Source of the DNA: JAAETI01 sp964195945
GTDB taxonomy: Bacteria > Actinomycetota > Acidimicrobiia > Spongiisociales > UBA5794
DNA length: 43,911 bases
NCBI GenBank assembly: GCA_964195945.1
Contig: CAXMRC010000044.1
Span: forward strand, 1 to 43,911
Direction: 5' to 3'
Position numbers and translations under genes: made by a program. Below are positions 22,800 to 30,909 of this stretch, piece after piece. How positions within the stretch are numbered: position 1 is the first letter of the stretch; each line of letters begins with the position of its first letter. Below the pieces are notes generated by a model that had not been told where the DNA came from, did no database searches, and saw only the letters and a list, made by a program, of their open reading frames with translations.

Positions 22800-23816
22800 T
22801 TGAAGCAGCCGACAATCCTCGACGTGGCCGACCGTGCCGGTGTTTCCAAATCGTTGGTCTCGCTGGTGATGCGTGAGCCCGATCGGGTCAGCGATGCCAG
22901 CCGCAAAGCGGTCCTCGACGCCGCCCAAGAGCTTGGCTATCGACCCAACGCCGTCGCCAGAAGCCTGGTCCAACGTCGGACGAACGTCATTGGAGTAATC
23001 CTGTCGGATCTCCACAACCCGTTCTTTGCCGACGTCGCAGACGGAATCGAAGATGCGGCATTTCAGCGCGGCTACCGGGCGATGTTGTCATCGGGGTTTC
23101 TTGACCCGAACCGCGAGCGGGGTGCGATCGAGACCATGCTGGAGCTTCGGGTCGACGGATTGATCATGCTTGGCTCGATGATGAAAGTAGTCGATATCGA
23201 GAAAGTGGCGGCGTCGCTTCCCGTCACATTGCTTGGTCGGCACACCAGGTCGAAGGTTGTTGACTCGGTTGGCGTGGACGACTCTGCGGGAGCCGAGGCG
23301 GCTGTGGACTATCTCGTCTCCCAGGGGCACAGCAAAATCACCCATATACATGCCGGTAGCGCCGCAGGCTCTCCGCGTCGCCGCATCGGTTACGAGAAGG
23401 CGATGCGTCGCCATGGGTTCGGCAAGCACATCCGATTGGTCAAGGGTGCGTTCACCGAAAGCGGTGGCGCCAAAGCAATGACCACGATCCTAGAGAGCGG
23501 CGATCTTCCGACCGCTGTTCTTGCACCGAACGATTTTGCCGCTCTTGGTGCAATGGAGACAATTGATTCTGCCGGGTTGAGCATTCCTGGAGATATCTCG
23601 CTTGTGGGCTACGACAATCTGGCGCTCGCCGCGTTGCCTCGAATCGGGCTTACGACGATTGGCCAGCCGCGCGTCGATCTCGGCCGTGATGCGGTCCACT
23701 TAATCCTGGAGCGGCTCGATGAGAACCGTGAGAGCGCCCGCCACCTGGTCGTGCCGCCCAACCTCGTGGTCCGGGCAACGACAGGCCCACCCCGGGTTCA
23801 CAGCACAGGTCTGTGA
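22800..23816 (+). CDS. LacI/GalR-family transcriptional regulator
   Basis: This 338-residue regulator starts with the LacI helix-turn-helix: PTILDVADRAGVSKSLVSLVM (residues 4-24 region), and the hinge follows in ELGYRPNAVARSLVQRRT. The periplasmic-binding-like effector domain begins at NVIGVILSDLHNPFFADVADG. It contains GVDDSAGAEAAVDYLVSQGH and VGYDNLALAALPRIGLTTI. TTG 22800 is chosen as the start: GGGAG lies six bases upstream, the HTH begins three residues later, and a plausible -10 box (22772) would be inside a longer form starting at TTG 22761 or ATG 22773. Three matching palindromes in the window are its likely targets. The inducer is probably a cyclitol or a pathway intermediate. Confidence 0.93.
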   Translation: MKQPTILDVADRAGVSKSLVSLVMREPDRVSDASRKAVLDAAQELGYRPNAVARSLVQRRTNVIGVILSDLHNPFFADVADGIEDAAFQRGYRAMLSSGFLDPNRERGAIETMLELRVDGLIMLGSMMKVVDIEKVAASLPVTLLGRHTRSKVVDSVGVDDSAGAEAAVDYLVSQGHSKITHIHAGSAAGSPRRRIGYEKAMRRHGFGKHIRLVKGAFTESGGAKAMTTILESGDLPTAVLAPNDFAALGAMETIDSAGLSIPGDISLVGYDNLALAALPRIGLTTIGQPRVDLGRDAVHLILERLDENRESARHLVVPPNLVVRATTGPPRVHSTGL

Positions 23817-23855
23817 ACTGTCGGATAGAAAGTCGATCGTGACATACTGCGGCCG

Positions 23856-24467
23856 ATGAAACGTCTTTTTCTGCTGGCAATCGCCACCGCGACTCTGGCG
23901 GTGGCGTGTGGTGATGCTACGGGTGCTGATACGACCCGTCCGGTCTCAGCGGAAATCGCTGCAGATCTCGGTGCGGAGACCACCGCAACGACGCAGGCGA
24001 CCATCGATGAGTCGGTGCCGCAGGAGTCGACCACGATTCCTCCTGATGGACCTGGGGACGGGATGACCTACGTCGGCGTGCAGATCGTCCCCGAAGTGTT
24101 GGAGGCTTTTGGGTTCAGCAGAGGGTGGCTTGACGACGAGGAGCTCTTCGTAGCTGTGGCGGCAACGACCGAGCATCGGCAGCAGGGCCTTATGAACATC
24201 ACCGATCTGGGCTCCCTCAGTGGCATGGTCTTTGTCTTCGACCAGGATTCGTCGGGTGGCTTCTGGATGAAGAACACGCTGATCCCGCTCGACATTGCGT
24301 TCTTTGATGCGGACGGTCGGTTTGTAGATGGCTTCGTCATGGAACCGTGTACAACCCCAGCTTGTCCGACCTATCGTTCGAGTGGTAGCTATCGGTATGC
24401 GCTCGAGATGCGGGCAGGCGATATGCACCCGAACCCGCAGATACTGGTTCTCGGAGATCAGCCATAG
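23856..24467 (+). CDS. DUF192 lipoprotein
   Basis: This 203-residue protein has a lipoprotein signal peptide (MKRLFLLAIATATLAVAC, Cys at about 18), an acidic Thr-rich linker of about 50 residues, and a C-terminal DUF192 domain. The domain shows VAVAATTEHRQQGLMNITDL, GMVFVFDQDSSGGFWMKNTL and IPLDIAFFDADGRFVDGFVM, the typical conserved run. DUF192 proteins are small secreted or envelope-bound domains of unknown biochemical role. No ribosome binding site is obvious, and a CATACT box lies just upstream at about 23842, so the transcript may be nearly leaderless. A different transcription unit from the LacI gene is likely, because of the 39-bp gap and the separate promoter-like box. Confidence 0.85.
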   Translation: MKRLFLLAIATATLAVACGDATGADTTRPVSAEIAADLGAETTATTQATIDESVPQESTTIPPDGPGDGMTYVGVQIVPEVLEAFGFSRGWLDDEELFVAVAATTEHRQQGLMNITDLGSLSGMVFVFDQDSSGGFWMKNTLIPLDIAFFDADGRFVDGFVMEPCTTPACPTYRSSGSYRYALEMRAGDMHPNPQILVLGDQP

Positions 24468-24582
24468 AGGAGCGTCCTGGACAGATGCCGTATAGGCTCG
24501 TCTCTTGCGACCTCGACCTCCTCCTGCGGTGGCCGACGAGTCGGAACTGGCATTGTTCAGCACGCTGCTAAAGGAGACGACG

Positions 24583-25155
24583 TTGGCGACTGTTGACATT
24601 CTGTTTGAGGGCTATGTCGGTGATCGAGTGGCAGGCACGGTAAGCCTGGTTCGCGACGGTGACGTTGTTGCGATCATCGACCCCGGCATGGTGCCGGACC
24701 GAACAGCCATACTCGAGCCGCTTGCTGCGCTTGGTCTGGCCGCAACCGATGTCACCGATGTGATCTTGTCGCATCACCATCCCGACCACACGATGAACAT
24801 CGCGCTGTTCCCCAACATAAAGGTGCATGACCACTGGGCGACCTATGAGAACGATCTGTGGATCTCTCGGCCCGCGGAGGGTCTTGCCGTGAGCCCGGAT
24901 GTGACGTTGCTCGAAACACCAGGACACACACTGCAGGACATCACAACGCTGGTGACCACCGACGATGGTGTCTTTGCATTCACGCATCTGTGGTGGAACG
25001 GTGCGTTTCCTGACGACCCGCGAGCTACCCGGCCCGAGTTGTTACAGCCGAATCGGGATCGAGTGCTCGATCTCGCCACGGTGATCGTGCCCGGCCACGG
25101 TGCCGCCTTCTCCGCCTCGGATGCTCCCCGCGTGACCGAGGAGGGATCCCGATGA
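24583..25155 (+). CDS. MBL-fold metal-dependent hydrolase (MBLAC1-like)
   Basis: This 190-residue metallo-beta-lactamase-fold protein has the zinc signature SHHHPDHTMN (about residues 64-73), LLETPGHTLQD with the next His ligand near 116, and VIVPGHGAAF near 171-180. It is short, as in MBLAC1-type proteins rather than glyoxalase II. The start is a TTG at 24583, six bases after AAGGAG; a longer frame from 24505 has no family similarity. The stop overlaps the next ATG by 4 bp, so it is co-translated with the peptidase E-like gene. A TATAGGCT motif at 24491 could be its -10 region. The substrate is not known. Confidence 0.85.
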   Translation: MATVDILFEGYVGDRVAGTVSLVRDGDVVAIIDPGMVPDRTAILEPLAALGLAATDVTDVILSHHHPDHTMNIALFPNIKVHDHWATYENDLWISRPAEGLAVSPDVTLLETPGHTLQDITTLVTTDDGVFAFTHLWWNGAFPDDPRATRPELLQPNRDRVLDLATVIVPGHGAAFSASDAPRVTEEGSR

Positions 25156-25853
25156 CGGATCGGCATATTGTGGCGATGGGCGGTGGCGGCTTTGGCTCCG
25201 GAAACCCAATGCTCGACAGGTACGCGCTGTCGCTGGTGGAGGCGGACCGCCCCAAGGTGTGCTTTATCCCCACTGCAAGCGGTGACGACGCCGGCTACAC
25301 CCTCGAGTTCTACAAGGCCTATGGCAGCTACGGATGTGAGCCTCACGTCCTGAACCTTTTCTCTCGTGAAGTCGCAGACATCCGCTCTTTTCTCACCGGG
25401 ATGCACATGGTCTATGTCGGTGGAGGCAGCACAGCCAATCTGCTCGCGGTGTGGAGGCTGCATGGTGTCGACAAAGCGCTGGAAGAAGCCTGGTACTCCG
25501 GTGTTGTCCTCAGCGGTCTCAGCGCCGGCGCTAACTGTTGGTTCGATGCCAGTACGACCGACTCGTACTTGTTAGGAAAAGCCGACCCTCTCAATGACGG
25601 GCTTGGGTTCCTGCAGGGGAGTTATTGCCCGCACTACTCATCCGAACCCGAGCGACGTCCCAACTACATGAGCATGGTGGCCAGTGGCGAGTTGCCTTCT
25701 GGGTATGCGTGTGAGGACGGCACGGGTGTTCACTTTGTGGGCACCGACTTCCATGCCGCCATCTCGGTTGACGGTGACGCCCAGGCTTATCGGGTGGCTC
25801 GTGTCGGTGCAGGGGCCACAGAGGAGGCGCTCCGGCTGGTAACACCTAGCTGA
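25152..25853 (+). CDS. Peptidase S51 (dipeptidase E)-like protein
   Basis: This 233-residue protein matches the peptidase E/cyanophycinase-like S51 family: HIVAMGGGGFGSG at the start, FIPTASGDDAGYT (about 38-50), MVYVGGGSTANLLAVWR (about 86-102), the nucleophile Ser in LSGLSAGANCWFD (about 118-130) and the His in SYCPHYSSEPERRPNY. Aspartyl dipeptidases of this type cut Asp-X dipeptides, but many members have other or unknown substrates. The catalytic Ser and His are present. It follows the MBL-fold gene by an ATGA overlap. Confidence 0.88.
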   Translation: MTDRHIVAMGGGGFGSGNPMLDRYALSLVEADRPKVCFIPTASGDDAGYTLEFYKAYGSYGCEPHVLNLFSREVADIRSFLTGMHMVYVGGGSTANLLAVWRLHGVDKALEEAWYSGVVLSGLSAGANCWFDASTTDSYLLGKADPLNDGLGFLQGSYCPHYSSEPERRPNYMSMVASGELPSGYACEDGTGVHFVGTDFHAAISVDGDAQAYRVARVGAGATEEALRLVTPS

Positions 25854-26292
25854 GCTGAAGAAGCATGTATCCAGCGGCAATGACGGGACTCTTGTTCTAT
25901 AGAGGCTGGCGCCCATGAGGGGATGAGCGCACCCACGCAGTCTCCCGAGGTCCTCCAGGCTCTCCGGTACGGTTATCGCTGTGCCGGGGGGCCCTCCTTG
26001 GTTTTCCGGATGGGGTTTGCCCCGCCTGCAGCAATCGTCTGCCCTGTGGGCAGCAATCGTCGGCTGCGACAGTTCGTATGGCTAAACGGTTCGGGTCCAG
26101 GTACACTCGCCCCTCGCATAAGGAGTCTGTTGAACAACACCGGTTCCGGCTCGTTCCCCTTTTGTGGTAGTCACAAGCTGCCGTCGGATGGTTCGAGCCT
26201 TCACGGTGAGTATTCAGCAGCCCCCTAACCCCTGCTCCCGGAGAGTCCGGGGGCCTTTCGCACCGCGATTGTCCATAGGAGGTGGTGAGATA
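25854..26292. other. Intergenic region / leader of the rpsF operon
   Basis: No supported gene is seen in these 439 bp. A perfect hairpin CTGCCC-TGT-GGGCAG lies at 26039-26053 between two direct copies of GCAGCAATCGTC (26028 and 26050). Further on, TACACT at 26102-26107 could be a -10 box. The stretch from about 26130 to 26262 contains CCGG-TT-CCGG and a C-rich/G-rich pair (CCCCC...GGGGG near 26220-26261) followed by CCTTTCG. Such a leader could host the S6:S18-binding autoregulatory structure known from other bacteria. I cannot confirm that fold by eye. Confidence 0.4.
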
Positions 26293-26583
26293 TTGCGTTC
26301 TTATGAATTGATGATGATTCATCGACCCGAACTGACTGAGCCTGACGTACGTACCCTCGTTGGTGAGGTCGAAGGCGTGATCGGGACGGCAGGTACCGTT
26401 ACCGATTCTGATTTTTGGGGAAAGCGTCGCTTTGCCTATGAGATCAACCATCTTCACGAGGGTTTCTACTCAGTGCTCCAATTCGAGTCGGGTGCCGAGA
26501 TGGTCGAAACACTCGACCGTGCGCTCGGCCTGCATGACGCTGTCATCCGGCACAAGATCACAAAGGCCGGCGGCAAGAAGTAG
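26293..26583 (+). CDS. rpsF: 30S ribosomal protein S6
   Basis: This 96-residue protein has the S6 ferredoxin-like pattern: RSYELMMIHRPELTEPDV at the start, then KRRFAYEINHLHEGFYSVLQF (about residues 37-57) and DRALGLHDAVIRHKITK near the end. S6 binds 16S rRNA in the platform of the small subunit as a partner of S18, whose gene is two places downstream. The start is a TTG at 26293, seven bases after a near-perfect AGGAGGTG; the longer in-frame extension is not S6-like. The next gene (ssb) starts 60 bp later, the standard order. Confidence 0.95.
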   Translation: MRSYELMMIHRPELTEPDVRTLVGEVEGVIGTAGTVTDSDFWGKRRFAYEINHLHEGFYSVLQFESGAEMVETLDRALGLHDAVIRHKITKAGGKK

Positions 26584-26643
26584 AGAACTTGTCACCCTCG
26601 TGCTGCACACTGCATAAGTGGGCAGAGAGAAGAGAGATACGTA

Positions 26644-27105
26644 ATGAGAGACAACAGTGTGACAGTCGTCGGCAACCTCGTCGAAGACCCGGAACTTCGT
26701 TTTACTCCCTCTGGTGTGGCGATGGCGAAGATCAGCCTCGCCGTCAACCGTCGCTATCAAGCCAACAATGAGTGGCAAGAAGAAACCAGTTTCTTCCGTG
26801 GCACTTGCTGGCGCGACATGGCCGAGAATGCCGCGGAGTCCCTGCAAAAGGGAATGCGCGTGATCATTACCGGCAGCCTCGAACAGCGGTCCTGGGAAAC
26901 CCAGGAGGGCGACAAGCGTTCCGTCATTGAGCTTCGCATCGATGACATCGGTCCGTCGGTCCGGTGGGCAACCGCATCGGTTACACGGACCCCGCGCACC
27001 GGTGGTGGTGACTGGGCCGGTGGCCAGTCGTCCGGTGGTGGTGACTCTGTCCCCCCCGCTCCGGTTGCTCGTGATGACTACGGCCCGGACGAAGCACCCT
27101 TCTAA
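26644..27105 (+). CDS. ssb: Single-stranded DNA-binding protein
   Basis: This 153-residue protein has an N-terminal OB-fold of about 110 residues: MRDNSVTVVGNLVEDPELRF, ETSFFRGTCWRDMAENAAES and KGMRVIITGSLEQRSWET. A Gly/Ser-rich linker and the acidic tail DYGPDEAPF follow; the tail recruits replication and repair enzymes. It coats single-stranded DNA during replication, recombination and repair. The length and tail are normal, so this is the housekeeping copy. It lies between rpsF and rpsR as in most bacteria. Confidence 0.95.
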   Translation: MRDNSVTVVGNLVEDPELRFTPSGVAMAKISLAVNRRYQANNEWQEETSFFRGTCWRDMAENAAESLQKGMRVIITGSLEQRSWETQEGDKRSVIELRIDDIGPSVRWATASVTRTPRTGGGDWAGGQSSGGGDSVPPAPVARDDYGPDEAPF

Positions 27106-27126
27106 ACACTTCCTCAGGAGAAACAT

Positions 27127-27393
27127 ATGCCCCCAAATGTAAAAAAGAAGCGCCGTCGCCCATCAGCGGCAGACGCTCGTCGCCGGCCCAAGGTCTGTCA
27201 GTTCTGCAAAGACAAGGCCGAGTTCGTCGATTACAAAGAAGTTGCGGTGCTCCGCAAGTTCATGTCCGACCGTGGCAAGATCCGCGCCCGCAGGGTGACC
27301 GGTCTCTGTCCCAAGCATCAGCGTGCACTGGCGATCGCCATCAAGAACGCCCGCGAAATGGCGCTGCTGCCCTACATCTCGCAGAGGAGCTAA
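27127..27393 (+). CDS. rpsR: 30S ribosomal protein S18 (zinc-binding type)
   Basis: This 88-residue protein carries the S18 core VDYKEVAVLRKFMSDRGKIRA and RRVTGLCPKHQRALAIAIK. It is a C+ paralog: CQFC at about residues 24-27 and CPKH at about 59-62 form a probable zinc site, which the C- paralogs lack. S18 pairs with S6 on the 30S subunit. In actinobacteria with two S18 genes, the zinc-free copy is usually in a Zur-controlled cluster elsewhere. The start is an ATG at 27127 after CAGGAG. The stop overlaps the rplI start (TAATG). Confidence 0.95.
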   Translation: MPPNVKKKRRRPSAADARRRPKVCQFCKDKAEFVDYKEVAVLRKFMSDRGKIRARRVTGLCPKHQRALAIAIKNAREMALLPYISQRS

Positions 27394-27839
27394 TGAACGT
27401 CATAATGCTCACAGACGTCGCCGATCTCGGCGGCAAGGGAGACATCGTTAATGTGTCCAACGGGTATGCACGCAATTACTTGCTACCCAAGAGGATGGCC
27501 ATGAAAGCCACCTCCGGTGCGATCAAGCAGGCGGACAAGCTTCGTCAGCAGCGGATCGAGTCGGAAGCCAAGGTCAAGGGTGCGGCTGAAGAACTCGCTA
27601 GAAAGCTGGTCGGGTCAAAGGTTGTGATTGCGGCTCGGGCCGGTGATGAAGGCAAGCTATTCGGTTCGGTCGGTACGCACGACATTGCTGAGGCTGTCAA
27701 GAAGTTCAGCGGTGTTGATGTCCCGAGCGCCATCATCCAGATTCCAGTGCCGATCCGCGAGATTGGTATGCACGATGTAACGGTGAAACCGCATGTTGAC
27801 GTGGAGTTCAGCGTCACGCTTGATGTGATCCCGGCTTAG
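27393..27839 (+). CDS. rplI: 50S ribosomal protein L9
   Basis: This 148-residue protein has the L9 N-terminal domain MNVIMLTDVADLGGKGDIVNV and NGYARNYLLPKRMAMKAT (about residues 23-40), a long connecting helix, and a C-terminal domain with KLFGSVGTHDIAEAVKK (about 88-104) and HDVTVKPHVDVEFSVTLDVI. It binds 23S rRNA at the base of the L1 stalk. The length and domain order are standard. The start overlaps the rpsR stop by one base, implying translational coupling. Confidence 0.95.
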   Translation: MNVIMLTDVADLGGKGDIVNVSNGYARNYLLPKRMAMKATSGAIKQADKLRQQRIESEAKVKGAAEELARKLVGSKVVIAARAGDEGKLFGSVGTHDIAEAVKKFSGVDVPSAIIQIPVPIREIGMHDVTVKPHVDVEFSVTLDVIPA

Positions 27840-27859
27840 GCCAAGGAAGGGCGCAACAA

Positions 27860-29218
27860 ATGGCATTGGGATTCGATGACCCCAGGTCAGGGTCCCTGCG
27901 CGTTCCACCCAGCAGCGTCGAGGCCGAGGAGTCGGTTCTCGGCGCTGTTTTGTTGGACAGCGACGCCGCAAACGTTGCGCTTGAGAAGCTACATCCGGAT
28001 GACTTCTACCGCCCTGCACATCAGGCGATATTTGATGGGGTCCTTACCCTTTTCAACAAGAACGAGCCGGTAGATGCGGTCACGGTTGCCGAGGAGCTGC
28101 GGCGAGCCGACATGTTGGAACGAATCGGAGGGCTCGGGTATCTGACCCAGCTGATCGATGCGGTTCCCGCAACGTCCAACATCGAGCACTATGCCGCGAT
28201 CGTCGAAGAACATGCGCTGCGTCGCCGGCTCATGCGTGTCGGCGGCGATATCGGGAAGTTCGCTACTGAGGTCGATCAACCGATCAGCGAAGTCTTGGAT
28301 AGGGCTGAACAGTCGGTTTATGCGGTGTCCGAAAAGAGGGTGGGCGAGGGCCTGGCGCTTATCGACCCGCTCTTGGGCCCGGCCATCGAGCGTGCGGAGG
28401 AACTGCACAGAAGCGGGGCAGAGATCATCGGCCTTTCGACAGGCCTCCGTGATCTCGACCGCAAGCTGGCGGGCTTGCATCCCAGCAATCTCATCATCAT
28501 TGCGGCGCGTCCCGGTATGGGTAAGTCAACGTTGGCATTGGGTATGGCCCAACACATTGCGGTGCACGGAGACCCGGTTGCCATCTTCACCCTTGAGATG
28601 AGCCGGGAGGAGATTGTCTCGAGAATGCTTTGTGCGCAGGGCCGGATCGATTCGCAACGACTGCGTACCGGACGCTTGACCGAAGGCGACTTTTCCAAGC
28701 TTTCGAACGCCGCAAACGTTCTCTATAAGAAGCCCATCTACGTTGATGACTCTGCCGGTCTGACTGTTACCGAAATTCGGGCCAAGTGTCGTCGCTTGAA
28801 GCGACGTAGCGGTCTCGGTCTTGTTGTCGTTGACTATCTCCAGCTAATGCACGGCAGCGGTGGCGAGAACCGGCAGCAAGAGATCGCCATCATCAGCCGT
28901 AGCTTGAAGAGCCTTGCCCGTGAACTCGAGGTACCGGTCATCGGTGTTTCTCAGCTCAACCGCTCACTCGAACAACGTGAGGACAAGCGTCCTCGTCTTG
29001 GCGACCTACGCGAATCCGGCGCTATCGAACAGGACGCGGATATCGTCTTGTTCATCTACCGCCACGAGTACTACCACCCCGAGGCGATTGAAACCAAGGG
29101 TATTGCCGAGGTTGCGATTGCCAAGCACAGACAGGGTTCAGTAGGTCGAGTCGACCTGACCTTCCTGCCCGAGTTCACGCTGTTCTCCGACATGGGCCGT
29201 GACACGCCGATCATCTAG
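27860..29218 (+). CDS. dnaB: Replicative DNA helicase
   Basis: This 452-residue protein is DnaB, the hexameric helicase that unwinds DNA ahead of the replisome. The N-terminal domain (about 15-120) has VPPSSVEAEESVLGAVLLD and HPDDFYRPAHQAIFDG. The RecA-like domain has Walker A RPGMGKST near residues 216-223, FTLEMSREEIVSRMLCAQG, Walker B LVVVDYLQLMHGSG near 322-335, and QLNRSLEQREDKRPRLGDLR with the Arg finger. The reading frame is continuous, with no intein, which many actinobacterial dnaB genes do carry. It follows rplI by 20 bp, the usual arrangement. A short inverted repeat (GGCCT...AGGCC) just after the stop may help end transcription. Confidence 0.96.
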   Translation: MALGFDDPRSGSLRVPPSSVEAEESVLGAVLLDSDAANVALEKLHPDDFYRPAHQAIFDGVLTLFNKNEPVDAVTVAEELRRADMLERIGGLGYLTQLIDAVPATSNIEHYAAIVEEHALRRRLMRVGGDIGKFATEVDQPISEVLDRAEQSVYAVSEKRVGEGLALIDPLLGPAIERAEELHRSGAEIIGLSTGLRDLDRKLAGLHPSNLIIIAARPGMGKSTLALGMAQHIAVHGDPVAIFTLEMSREEIVSRMLCAQGRIDSQRLRTGRLTEGDFSKLSNAANVLYKKPIYVDDSAGLTVTEIRAKCRRLKRRSGLGLVVVDYLQLMHGSGGENRQQEIAIISRSLKSLARELEVPVIGVSQLNRSLEQREDKRPRLGDLRESGAIEQDADIVLFIYRHEYYHPEAIETKGIAEVAIAKHRQGSVGRVDLTFLPEFTLFSDMGRDTPII

Positions 29219-29240
29219 CCGGCCTGTGTGAAGGCCTGGG

Positions 29241-29534
29241 CTAGCGTCGCTTTGATCCGCGCGATGAGCCGCCCAGGGCGATCGCCGCACCAAACATGAA
29301 ACCAAAGTCGTACCAATTCCCGCTGTTGTGAACCTCGTAGACATTGACGCTGTCCTTGAACAGTGAGATCAGAAACGTGATCGGTGCGATTAGCCCGTGC
29401 CACAGACCAAGCCAGAACCCGGCGATGTCTCCGTCTGCGGCACCTACACCTACTTCGGGATTCGACCCGGCAGCACATGCGGCCAGGATCAGGGTGAGGG
29501 CGACTACCAGTGGAACGAGGTGCTTAGCGGACAT
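29241..29534 (-). CDS. Small lipoprotein with conserved WYDFGF membrane segments
   Basis: This 97-residue protein has a signal peptide with lipobox LAAC (Cys at about 20), then a first hydrophobic segment GFWLGLWHGLIAPITFLISLF (about 39-59) and a second one near NWYDFGFMFGAAIALGG (about 73-89). The run FWLGLWHGLIAP...SLF...VYEVHNSGNWYDFGF is a recurrent pattern in small actinobacterial and other bacterial membrane proteins of unknown role. It converges with dnaB, with only 22 bp between stops. It is probably a separate, real gene because the motif string is well ordered and the lipobox intact. Confidence 0.75.
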   Translation of the reverse strand: MSAKHLVPLVVALTLILAACAAGSNPEVGVGAADGDIAGFWLGLWHGLIAPITFLISLFKDSVNVYEVHNSGNWYDFGFMFGAAIALGGSSRGSKRR

Positions 29535-29600
29535 CCGACCCTCCAGACCGGTCCGACTCTGAACTGATTCCCATACAGTACCAAGGATCGCCCGATGCGG

Positions 29601-30374
29601 TTATTCGATCACATACCGTGGATACGAGGTCTTGGCGTGTTTGGCAACGTCGAGGTCGATGTCGATTGTGAGGAACGGCTCTTCGGCAGAGGTCGCTCCA
29701 AGTACTTCGCCTTCTTGGGGTTCGATGATCCATCCGTGACCGCCCCACACAAATCCAGATGCGTCGGCGCCGCCTCGATTCGATGACAAACAGAACGCTC
29801 CTGACATCACAGCCGCCGCTCTTCCCCCGGCCACCCACTTATCCGCCGACTCAAGACCGGTCGCCCGCGGAACGGCCAGGATCTCAACCCCCTGGCGTGC
29901 GTACGAGCGCGCATGTTCGGTGAACCACATCTCTGTGCATAGCAAGAAACCGATCCGAGCGACTCCAGCGTCGATCACACCGAATTCCTTAGAGCCACGC
30001 TGGTACCAACGGGCCTCCCAGAACCCGGGCTCGTCCGGCAGGTAGTACTTGCGATGCGCCGCCCGGTAACCACCGACGGCCGACCACACGTAGGCCTCGT
30101 TGTAGTTCGTGCCGTCGTCCACAACCGGGTCAGTGCAAAGAACAGTTCTCGGCACGAGATCAACAAACGCCTTTCTCCAGCTTTCGTGTTCGATCACAGC
30201 AGACATCCATGCTGACTGGTCAACAGCGTCGGTGGCAGCAAGCCACGGAGAAAACGGCATTTCCGGAAGTAGCACCAGCTCCGACCGTTCCTGACGACAA
30301 TGAGAGATGAGGTCTGCCCACTGGCCTTCGAGAGTGCTGCGGTCGTTGCTCAACTCACAAACGGTGACCCTCAT
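29601..30374 (-). CDS. Carbon-nitrogen hydrolase (nitrilase superfamily)
   Basis: This 257-residue enzyme has the Glu-Lys-Cys triad of the nitrilase superfamily: Glu in LVLLPEMPFSPW (about residue 38), Lys in YRAAHRKYYLPDEPG (about 110), and Cys in IGFLLCTEMWF (about 148). ILAVPRAT (about 167-174) and GGHGWIIEPQEGEVLG fit the fold. It would hydrolyse a C-N bond in an amide or N-carbamoyl compound. The ATG at 30374 is used because the upstream in-frame stretch overlaps a DUF3291 gene on the same strand and has no family similarity. It overlaps that gene's stop by 4 bp, which suggests a two-gene operon. Confidence 0.85.
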   Translation of the reverse strand: MRVTVCELSNDRSTLEGQWADLISHCRQERSELVLLPEMPFSPWLAATDAVDQSAWMSAVIEHESWRKAFVDLVPRTVLCTDPVVDDGTNYNEAYVWSAVGGYRAAHRKYYLPDEPGFWEARWYQRGSKEFGVIDAGVARIGFLLCTEMWFTEHARSYARQGVEILAVPRATGLESADKWVAGGRAAAVMSGAFCLSSNRGGADASGFVWGGHGWIIEPQEGEVLGATSAEEPFLTIDIDLDVAKHAKTSYPRYVIE

Positions 30375-30835
30375 GAAGGTGCTGACGTTGGATCGGGCTC
30401 GAAGTGGGAACGGAAGTTGAATGCTTGTGGTGAAGGCCCCTCGGTCAGCAGCAGCTTGAGCCGATCGACGCCGTCGTGGACTGTCGGGAGCTCTCCCGCT
30501 GGCACCCACCACAGACAAAGGTGAGGCTCGCCGAACCGCTCGAACCATTCCCGGCGGTTGCGGAGAAAATCGACGTGCCCGGAGCGGTATATGTAGTTGA
30601 ACAGGTCGTCGGCGGTTTCCCACACCGACATGTTGACGATGACCAGCTCGTCTTCGTAGGCCTGGATACTGGTGGCATCGCCTTCTTCTGTCTGCAGCCG
30701 CCACACAAATCCCGGACTCCCGTCAGCGAGAGCATTGATTGGATCAAGTCCTGCGACGAATTCGGCGACCATCGGATCACCGATCGGGGCGCGCAGACGT
30801 GCGATGTTGATCTGCGCAAGATGAAACTCAGCCAT
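30371..30835 (-). CDS. DUF3291-domain protein
   Basis: This 154-residue soluble protein matches DUF3291: it begins AEFHLAQINIARLRAP, with DPINALADGSPGFVWRLQTEEGDA (about 31-54) and VIVNMSVWETADDLFNYIYR, SGHVDFLRNRREWFERFG and LCLWWVPAG following. The fold resembles dimeric ferredoxin-like ABM domains, and the function is unknown. A gene for a nitrilase-family enzyme follows with an ATGA overlap on the minus strand, so both are probably translated from one message. It diverges from the small membrane protein at 30910, with 74 bp between start codons. Confidence 0.85.
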   Translation of the reverse strand: MAEFHLAQINIARLRAPIGDPMVAEFVAGLDPINALADGSPGFVWRLQTEEGDATSIQAYEDELVIVNMSVWETADDLFNYIYRSGHVDFLRNRREWFERFGEPHLCLWWVPAGELPTVHDGVDRLKLLLTEGPSPQAFNFRSHFEPDPTSAPS

Positions 30836-30909
30836 GGAGGGAATCTAGACGACTAACTCCTAGGTTGGCCACGCCGGACTTTGTCGGTGGTGTCGCGTAG
30901 GCTGAGAGT

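Noticed and set aside
26028..26061. CRISPR-like direct repeat pair
   Set aside because: Only two copies of a 12-bp unit with 10 bp between, no further units and no cas genes.
26184..26215. Possible tRNA T-arm (GGTTCGAGCC)
   Set aside because: The flanking bases do not form a T-stem or acceptor stem, and no D or anticodon arm is present.
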